From positions 21,402,826 through 21,466,825 of the forward strand of contig NC_092561.1 in the NCBI RefSeq assembly GCF_037975245.1: a DNA stretch of 64,000 nucleotides, given 5' to 3'. Positions 60,001 through 64,000 of this stretch are shown here, piece after piece; positions within the stretch are counted from its first letter, which is position 1; each line of letters starts with the position of its first letter. The notes beneath the pieces are model-generated. The model was not told the DNA's origin. It saw nothing but the letters and a program-made list of their open reading frames with translations, and ran no database searches. The translations under genes and the position numbers were made by a program. The DNA is from Apostichopus japonicus. Its lineage: Eukaryota > Echinodermata > Holothuroidea > Aspidochirotida > Stichopodidae.

Positions 60001-63000
60001 TTTGAAATATTTTAATCCACACATATAAATATTTGATTTTCACACATTTTGTGAAGTCAACGTTTATTTGTGCTTTGTCAAACCTTTGAGATTTCTTGTC
60101 TGTTCGTACTTTTCCCCGGGTGATAACTAGGAATTGAAGTAATTATGCCGGTAACGTAGTGTATGGTATCACCATATTATGAAGGAATCAATATAACTTG
60201 TAGTTTGTGTCCACTTTGAACAAAATAATTGTAGATTGTCAGTGTGGTCAATGTCAGTGGTGGCTAATAAAATGTTTCAAACTTGCACTCTCTTAAATGA
60301 AAGTATCTTACAAATGAAGTAAAAATAGTGTTGGCATATATAAGAAATGATTTATTTGTACATTGGGGATCTTCAGCGTTTTTGAGAGGGCGCTGTCAGA
60401 GCCTTAGATATGGCTGTGCCACCTAATGCATGAGCTATTTCCTGTTGACAGATCTCAAAATGTTTGATATGGCGATGTAACATTCAACAATCTATGCGCT
60501 AGTTGTGAAAATTTGTTTGATAATATCTTGCCTGTAATAATTGCGTTGAGATTTGCAGGTATAAGTCCATTACATTCTTTAGATACAGTTTTACTGACGC
60601 TCCAACGTTGTGCCGTCGTGATTGAAAATACCTGAAAGAAGCTTTCTGATCGGTTGATGACTAATTTTTATAAATTAGCATTACGTTGCTTTAATGTGCT
60701 ATTTATGAGTGATAACAATGTTAGTTCGAATATATCAAAATATGCATGTATAAGGGAGTGTGATGGTAGTTTTCACAGAAGTGTCCGCCACAGAGATTCC
60801 TTAAAGGAATTCTCAACGACTTTAGAGACTTTAGCATATCAAGTTTGACGGAACTACGAAGGACCGATTTGACAGCGCCCTCAGTTAATCCCACTGGTAG
60901 ATTCCAAGTCTTCAGTTTATTATTAAATACTCGACACTCAATTCATGTTCAACATCAACTAAATTAGTTAATATTATGATTAATGAATACCATATCCTCC
61001 TTCCTTTCTATACCTAGTGTATTAACTTCATATACTCCATCTATGTCTTCAATCACCTACACACGTCGCATTTACATACTAACTTACTATCAATTAACTT
61101 TTTGCATTTCCATGACAGGTTTATTTCAGGTATGTCATGACTACGTGGATCCCGCAATCTACTACGAAACTTGTGTATATGACGTCTGCTCTCAGGAGAG
61201 TCCTGCTTTTCTCTGTAGCAACATGGAGCGGTACGCGCAGTCATGTATTTTAGCAGGAGTAGATATCAGTCACTGGTGGATTGACAGGCCTGAATGTGAA
61301 CCAGGTGATAGCATAATATCCTATCGTAAAGTTCCATTGAAATAGTTCTACATGTCTTTTGTCTTGCATGACTTTCCCCACATGTAAGAGAGGATTTCAC
61401 GTTAATATTCACTAACGAATCTCAATGAAGAACTCTTATTAATCACCTTAGCGCATATTTCATATGAGACATACCTTATCTTAACAGAGTGCGATGGGGG
61501 TGCAATTTACGAGATTCAGTTGGAAGGATGCCAAGAGACATGTGCGTTCCCGGAAGGTGATCCGAACTGCGAGATTGAGGCCATGGCATCATGTACGTGT
61601 CCAAAAGGGCAATATCTTGAAGGTGAATCTTGTGTAAATGAGTGTACTGGATGTTTCTTGGAAGATGGTCAGTATATAATGGTAAGTTGATGAGGGTGTG
61701 TATAAGTTGCATTGTACCTTCATACAGTTGATATGATGTGACAATAAGTTAGATGATATGATGCACATTGTAGAAGTATTGTCTAGAAAGATTGATTGAT
61801 TTTTAACTGTTTCGGCCTCTAGAGTGGTGATCAAGCTGTTAATGCAGATTGCACCGAGGTTTGCAGTTGTCAAGATCAACTCTTGGAATGTTTACCGATG
61901 TCCTGCAGTGAATTTGCATCTTGTACTTTACGTTCTGGCACGAGGGACTGTTTCTGCGATACGGGATATGAAGGAAACGGGCAAGATTGTGAAATCGGTG
62001 AGTTAATAACTCTACAGGGTAATGTTAACTTTATTCCGAAAGAGCGTGAGGCCTTCATAATTGCATTTAAATAGTGGATACCACAAATATAATAAAAAAC
62101 ACTGCATAGAATGTCGACGTTTAACAAAAGCATTCCTTGCCGTGAAATACCACAGCGTCTCTAAGAAGTACTCCACAGTTCACTGCATGGTGTTTACTTC
62201 AATTTCCATCTCAACTAACAGGTGGCTGCTCTTGTTCAGTCTGGGGTGGATCGCACGTTAATACCTTCGATGGAGCTGTTTTGTCCATGAGCGGAGAGTG
62301 TGACTACCTCTTAGTGACAGGAAAAGACACGGACGCGATGTATGACTACAATATAATCGTCACAAATGTAAAAGATTTCCCTTCATCGAATGTATCATTT
62401 GCTCGGGCAGTGCGGCTGGAAGTGAATGGGACGAGGTACGAAGTTCTCAGTGGAGGAATCCTATTCGTGAATGGAGTACAGAAAACTGTTCCGTTTCAAA
62501 GTGGTTTTGCAACAATATATGCAATATTTCCTAACCGCGTAGTAAGTGTGAAATATTTTTCGTACTTCCATCCTTCTCATGCGTAGATCAGCCTCATTTC
62601 GTTTCGGTATCTTATGAAAATTTACTTGACTGTCCCTCAGAATAAGTAACTCATTAGAAAATTAAATGTTATAGATTAGAACAGCCCTCGAAATTGTGAG
62701 TTTACTAAACATCTGCAATAATATTGTCTTTACAAAATGAAATAATGTCATCATGTTAATGGCCACTAGTTTATCATTTCTTTGGCAATGACATCCATTC
62801 CCTATCAAAATTTACGACAACTTTCCAAATTAATGCAATAACTGGCACTCGATATACTTTGTTTGAAATTTAATGCAATGCATGTTCGAAAACAGGATTT
62901 TCATTACTTTACAATTTGATCTGATAAAGTAATATAATTTATTTCAGTTATATTGTTATCGAAGCAGTTCCATCATGCACTGCTACTGCAAATGACTAAA

Positions 63001-64000
63001 TATTCTAACTTGCTTAATTTTCCTAGGTCATGGACACCATATTTGGGGTTTCGGTTATGCTGCAAACACCTTTCACTGTGGAAGTTAAAGTTTCTGGTGA
63101 TCACTTCGATAAAACAGAAGGTCTTTGTGGAACTTGTAATGGTGACGTAACCGACGACTTTTACACAAAAACAGGTGTCGTTGTAAGTTATTTATATGAA
63201 TCTACTCCAAGTAAACATTTAGTTTGTCCTTTCTGAAATACTTTAACCTTACGAATTAGACACTGCCCTAACAATTTCGGAGATAACATATTTCATACTA
63301 CAACCTGTACACGTTATTATAAGCCTAGCACCGGTGGTCGGCTTCAGTGGATTAGTAGTTATTTTGTTGTTACTTGACACCGAGCCTCGTGCTACCACAC
63401 TGTCCTCACGCCACTGATTAAATGTTACAACTAGTACACTTTTATTTTTGCAGACTGCTGATGCTCAACAATTTCGAAACGCTTGGATTGTTGACGGAGC
63501 AACATGCAACAACGCGTTCGAACCAACGGACTGCACGACCAGCTCCAACGAAGAGAATGAAGCTATACAAATGTGTAACATTTTGACTTCAGCGACGGGT
63601 GAGCGTCATTGTATATGAAAATTACAATATTTATAAGTTTGCTCACTGAAGAGGCTTGAAATGAAAACCAGCATGTGAAAAAAGTTAGCATTAAAAGCAA
63701 TGAAATTAAAAACATAAATCTTACTCTCATCAATGTTTAACTTTATTACAGGGCCATTTTCTCACTGCCATGAATACGTGGATCCATCACCATACTTTAC
63801 AAGTTGCGTTACTGACGTCTGCTCGACTTGGAATAAAGCAAATCTATTATGTAACAACCTGCAGACGTATGCACAAATTTGCAGACAAACTGGTGGTTCA
63901 CTCCCAGGAGATTGGAGAAGTCAAACCGATTATTGCGGTAGGATTCTCCATGATAGAAAACATTGTAGTTTGATAATCTTGTTTCTTCTTTATATGGAGT
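38889..64000 (+). CDS. Secreted Tie-ectodomain-like/EGF/VWD multidomain protein (partial, 25 exons, continues past window)
   Basis: At least 1515 residues are coded. Order: signal peptide (1-17); Ig-like domain 1 (18-117); Ig-like domain 2 (118-195); three Tie-type EGF modules (196-337), the second with [11 protein letters not shown]; three ordinary EGF modules (338-455); VWD1-C8-TIL-EGF (456-851); VWD2-C8-TIL-EGF (852-1246); VWD3-C8 (1247-1515 on). The Ig-EGF part closely resembles the ectodomain of the angiopoietin receptors Tie1/Tie2, while the VWD-C8-TIL part resembles IgGFc-binding protein, zonadhesin and gel-forming mucins. No kinase or membrane segment is in view. The protein is probably extracellular and disulfide-rich, perhaps multimeric or mucus-associated. 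All 24 junctions agree in phase and no stop interrupts them. Confidence 0.9.
38992..39060. repeat. (TA)n microsatellite
   Basis: Nearly pure TA dinucleotides with a few TATATATG variants, in intron 1 of the Tie/VWD gene. Confidence 0.95.
40090..40243. repeat. Foldback hairpin element
   Basis: Two ~70-bp arms are near-perfect inverse complements (CAAATAATGAATGG at the left, CCATTCATTATTTG at the right), with a 13-nt loop GAGGCGCAGCCGA at 40159-40171. It would form a long stem-loop. Similar open frames on both strands are a consequence of the palindrome. Confidence 0.9.
40618..42087 (+). pseudogene. Degenerate LINE reverse transcriptase
   Basis: Frameshifted fragments cover a CR1/Jockey-type reverse transcriptase: [17 protein letters not shown] (40702-), [36 protein letters not shown] (about 41088-41135), [13 protein letters not shown] (about 41252-41290), LFADDTNVF (about 41332-41358), [19 protein letters not shown] (41552-), and the C-terminal region to 42087. 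At least two stop codons and one frameshift interrupt it. No endonuclease domain is seen upstream, so it is 5'-truncated. It lies inside the hAT-like element at 39454. Confidence 0.9.
43119..46021. other. Tie/VWD intron 1, 3' part
   Basis: AT-rich intronic sequence. A tandem duplication of ~75 bp is visible at 43962-44125 (GTACAGGGTAGCATA and AAGAAACA repeated). No further exon was found. Confidence 0.5.
43962..44125. repeat. ~75-bp imperfect tandem duplication
   Basis: Two adjacent copies share AGTACAGGGTAGCATA, CTTAAGATAG and AGGGCA.AGTCAAGAT with several differences. Confidence 0.7.
46022..46321 (+). CDS. Tie/VWD exon 2: Ig-like domain 1
   Basis: Acceptor TTTTCCATCAG and donor GTAAGT, phase 1 to 1, 100 residues. 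A Cys pair (FTCLSS near the start, TGVFACTSS near the end) and the GRD word after it place it as the N-terminal Ig-like domain of Tie-type ectodomains. Similarity is weak, so the label rests also on its position before exon 3. Confidence 0.72.
47710..47943 (+). CDS. Tie/VWD exon 3: Ig-like domain 2
   Basis: Acceptor TTCTGATAG and donor GTAAGC, phase 1 to 1. It codes for an Ig-fold pattern: [36 protein letters not shown] and a terminal RLIVRR. The final RLIVRR-C joint to the EGF exon is as in Tie receptors. Confidence 0.88.
48277..48402 (+). CDS. Tie/VWD exon 4: Tie-type EGF 1
   Basis: Acceptor TCAATAG and donor GTATTT, phase 1 to 1. It codes [39 protein letters not shown]: a laminin/Tie-type EGF with the C.CPPGF.G..C finish. 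Confidence 0.93.
48851..48940 (-). mobile_element. SINE remnant
   Basis: GATAAAGTCCCTTGCCAATG and ATGATCTGACCAGGACT are shared with the SINE family at 55330 and, more distantly, 26219. It is a fragment with a degraded box B, in the intron before exon 5. Confidence 0.5.
48991..49155 (+). CDS. Tie/VWD exon 5: Tie-type EGF 2
   Basis: Acceptor CATTATAAG and donor GTAATA, phase 1 to 1. It codes [16 protein letters not shown] ... [20 protein letters not shown]. The [11 protein letters not shown] string is a signature of the second EGF module of Tie1/Tie2. The acceptor has a weak pyrimidine tract. Confidence 0.93.
49567..49701 (+). CDS. Tie/VWD exon 6: Tie-type EGF 3
   Basis: Acceptor TGATGACAG and donor GTAAGA, phase 1 to 1. 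It codes [30 protein letters not shown] and [11 protein letters not shown]: the third laminin-like EGF in the Tie order. Confidence 0.93.
50201..50323 (+). CDS. Tie/VWD exon 7: EGF 4
   Basis: Acceptor CTATTTTCAG and donor GTAAGT, phase 1 to 1. It codes [19 protein letters not shown] then [13 protein letters not shown], a complete six-Cys EGF. Confidence 0.95.
50810..50926 (+). CDS. Tie/VWD exon 8: EGF 5
   Basis: Acceptor TTGTCAATAG and donor GTAAGT, phase 1 to 1. It codes [20 protein letters not shown] then [13 protein letters not shown], a complete EGF with a possible N-glycosylation site NGS. Confidence 0.95.
51144..51257 (+). CDS. Tie/VWD exon 9: EGF 6, calcium-binding type
   Basis: Acceptor GTTACAAACAG and donor GTAAGA, phase 1 to 1. 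It starts [20 protein letters not shown], where the (D/E)-I-N-E-C start is the calcium-binding EGF pattern, and ends [13 protein letters not shown]. Confidence 0.95.
51608..51939 (+). CDS. Tie/VWD exon 10: VWD1, first half
   Basis: Acceptor CTTTGCAG and donor GTGAGT, phase 1 to 0. It starts [19 protein letters not shown] then FQGDCEYVV, the canonical VWD opening (C.....HY.TFDG..F.F.G.C.Y). A Lys/His-rich loop and strand [14 protein letters not shown] follow. Confidence 0.95.
52177..52317 (+). CDS. Tie/VWD exon 11: VWD1, second half
   Basis: Acceptor TTTCTTGTAG, phase 0. It codes [20 protein letters not shown] and ends [17 protein letters not shown]. Two donors are possible (GTTGGT after 52317, GTGGTT after 52314). 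The exon is 15-18 nt shorter than its equivalents in VWD2 and VWD3, and the usual Asp/Phe-rich calcium loop after CGxC is altered. Confidence 0.88.
53145..53626. mobile_element. Nested DNA transposon with 11-bp target duplication
   Basis: The ends are short inverted repeats (GTCAAGG and CCTTTGAC-like). An exact duplication TACACACATAG flanks the element (53134-53144 and 53627-53637). The sequence joined across it matches 42395-42420 of the sister hAT-like copy, which is the empty site. The duplication length suggests a Mutator-type element. The interior has GCGCGCGGAGCGCGCG. Confidence 0.8.
53727..53975 (+). mobile_element. Partial copy of the CAGGCGCG element family
   Basis: CAGGCGCGAAGCGAATAATT, the hairpin region GCGCCACCACGAGTTGGCGC and TGCCTCCCAGATCGCTGGAA match 29534-29850. 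The right end diverges after a G run, and no target duplication was found. Confidence 0.7.
54622..54790 (-). repeat. Inverted copy of the 37620-37790 repeat
   Basis: Read on the minus strand this matches the sequence just before and inside the first unit of the upstream duplication (TGACTTCGGTCAGCTT, CGCGAGTTCCTGC, AGGAGGATCTAAAATAC-like words). It lies in intron 11, 17 kb from its relative. Confidence 0.8.
54962..55103 (+). CDS. Tie/VWD exon 12: C8 domain 1, first half
   Basis: Acceptor ATACCTCATAG and donor GTAAAC, phase 0 to 1. It codes [20 protein letters not shown] then [10 protein letters not shown]. The W-x(5-6)-C opening and the C8 cysteine near CSII align with exons 18 and 24. Confidence 0.92.
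55330..55456 (-). mobile_element. Degenerate tRNA-derived SINE
   Basis: On the minus strand GGTTCGAGTCC is preserved as a box B, preceded by an A-box-like TTGGTTAATACAATG stretch. The body matches 48851-48940. It lies in the intron between exons 12 and 13. Confidence 0.65.
55770..55958 (+). CDS. Tie/VWD exon 13: C8 domain 1, second half
   Basis: Acceptor ATCATCTAG and donor GTGAGT, phase 1 to 1. It codes [38 protein letters not shown] and a final WRDYVPTC. The GPF..C........Y...C..DLC pattern is the C8 signature. Confidence 0.95.
56755..56960 (+). CDS. Tie/VWD exon 14: TIL domain 1
   Basis: Acceptor GGCCTTAAAG and donor GTAAGT, phase 1 to 0. It codes [20 protein letters not shown] then [20 protein letters not shown] and NECGC: the trypsin-inhibitor-like Cys-rich module that follows C8. 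Confidence 0.95.
57259..57436 (+). CDS. Tie/VWD exon 15: VWC-like turn and EGF-like module 1
   Basis: Acceptor ATTCATATAG and donor GTAATG, phase 0 to 1. It codes [34 protein letters not shown] and [15 protein letters not shown]. It links TIL to the next VWD. Confidence 0.94.
57437..58111. other. Tie/VWD intron 15
   Basis: AT-rich intron with no feature recognised. Confidence 0.6.
58112..58437 (+). CDS. Tie/VWD exon 16: VWD2, first half
   Basis: Acceptor TCTTTACAG and donor GTGAGT, phase 1 to 0. It starts [20 protein letters not shown] then [15 protein letters not shown]. The usual HY.TFDG is HLLSFDG here. [20 protein letters not shown] follows. Confidence 0.95.
58982..59140 (+). CDS. Tie/VWD exon 17: VWD2, second half
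   Basis: Acceptor TCTATTTAG and donor GTAAGA, phase 0 to 0. It codes [20 protein letters not shown] then [20 protein letters not shown], with the CGxC motif and an intact Asn/Asp calcium loop. Confidence 0.95.
59623..59767 (+). CDS. Tie/VWD exon 18: C8 domain 2, first half
   Basis: Acceptor CTTTTATTAG and donor GTATGT, phase 0 to 1. It codes [20 protein letters not shown] then [13 protein letters not shown]. Confidence 0.94.
59768..61118. other. Tie/VWD intron 18
   Basis: A 1.35-kb intron. An internal inverted repeat is suggested by TTTGACAGCGCCCTC (60868-60882) against GAGGGCGCTGTCAGAG (60385-60400), so a ~500-bp insertion with imperfect inverted ends may be present. No exon was found. Confidence 0.5.
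61119..61304 (+). CDS. Tie/VWD exon 19: C8 domain 2, second half
   Basis: Acceptor TTCCATGACAG and donor GTGATA, phase 1 to 1. It codes [20 protein letters not shown] then [21 protein letters not shown] second AG at 61128 would put a stop in frame and is rejected. The donor is weaker than its neighbours. Confidence 0.93.
61488..61681 (+). CDS. Tie/VWD exon 20: TIL domain 2
   Basis: Acceptor CTTAACAG and donor GTAAGT, phase 1 to 0. It codes [20 protein letters not shown] then [20 protein letters not shown]. Confidence 0.95.
61823..61997 (+). CDS. Tie/VWD exon 21: VWC-like turn and EGF-like module 2
   Basis: Acceptor GGCCTCTAG and donor GTGAGT, phase 0 to 1. It codes [32 protein letters not shown] and [15 protein letters not shown]. 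Equivalent to exon 15. Confidence 0.94.
62222..62541 (+). CDS. Tie/VWD exon 22: VWD3, first half
   Basis: Acceptor CTCAACTAACAG and donor GTAAGT, phase 1 to 0. It starts [20 protein letters not shown] then [32 protein letters not shown] follows. Confidence 0.95.
63027..63182 (+). CDS. Tie/VWD exon 23: VWD3, second half
   Basis: Acceptor TTTTCCTAG and donor GTAAGT, phase 0 to 0. It codes [20 protein letters not shown] then [20 protein letters not shown], with CGxC and calcium loop intact. Confidence 0.95.
63454..63598 (+). CDS. Tie/VWD exon 24: C8 domain 3, first half
   Basis: Acceptor TTTTTGCAG and donor GTGAGC, phase 0 to 1. It codes [20 protein letters not shown] then [11 protein letters not shown]. 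Confidence 0.95.
63752..63937 (+). CDS. Tie/VWD exon 25: C8 domain 3, second half
   Basis: Acceptor TTTATTACAG and donor GTAGGA, phase 1 to 1. It codes [20 protein letters not shown] then [20 protein letters not shown]. By the exon pattern, a TIL exon should follow beyond the window. Confidence 0.93.

Overview
The window is eukaryotic. All four genes I can support are split by GT-AG introns, intergenic DNA is AT-rich, and cut-and-paste transposon fossils, LINE fragments, SINEs and minisatellites fill most of the remainder. Gene content (complex I subunit NDUFB2, a YajO-like aldo-keto reductase, a KRAB-less C2H2 zinc-finger protein, and a large EGF/VWD protein whose N-terminus looks like a Tie receptor ectodomain) fits a marine invertebrate deuterostome. 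I favour an echinoderm, possibly a sea cucumber, but the species call is inference.

Layout. 1175-6806 (+): last four visible exons of a C2H2 zinc-finger gene; two of its introns are filled by minisatellites (77-bp and 61-bp units). 6807-13319: no gene; a segmental duplication, a tandem ~320-bp repeat and a transposon with internal repeats. 13320-22674 (-): complete four-exon NDUFB2 coding sequence, with an intronic minisatellite built from its own exon-3 splice acceptor and a pair of inverted hAT-like elements on either side of exon 2. 22675-25597: no gene. 25598-36770 (-): complete aldo-keto reductase gene (nine exons with coding sequence plus a 5' UTR exon, 364 residues, full D-Y-K-H catalytic tetrad), with transposons close to several splice sites. 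36771-38888: intergenic, with a ~0.5-kb tandem duplication just upstream of the next gene. 38889-64000 (+, runs off the end): a 25-exon gene coding for at least 1515 residues: signal peptide, two Ig-like domains and three Tie-type EGF modules, three ordinary EGF modules, then repeating VWD-C8-TIL-EGF units.

The two most interesting items are (1) the last gene, which joins a Tie-receptor-like ectodomain to IgGFc-binding-protein/zonadhesin-style VWD modules encoded by a periodic six-exon cassette, and (2) the NDUFB2 intron-2 array, in which the exon-3 acceptor and start of the exon were copied about 36 times, giving many decoy 3' splice sites. The inverted hAT-like pair flanking NDUFB2 exon 2 is a further candidate for RNA-level effects.

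Exon borders were set by reading splice consensus sites and checking phase by hand. No transcript or database evidence was available. Functions rest on recognised motifs.
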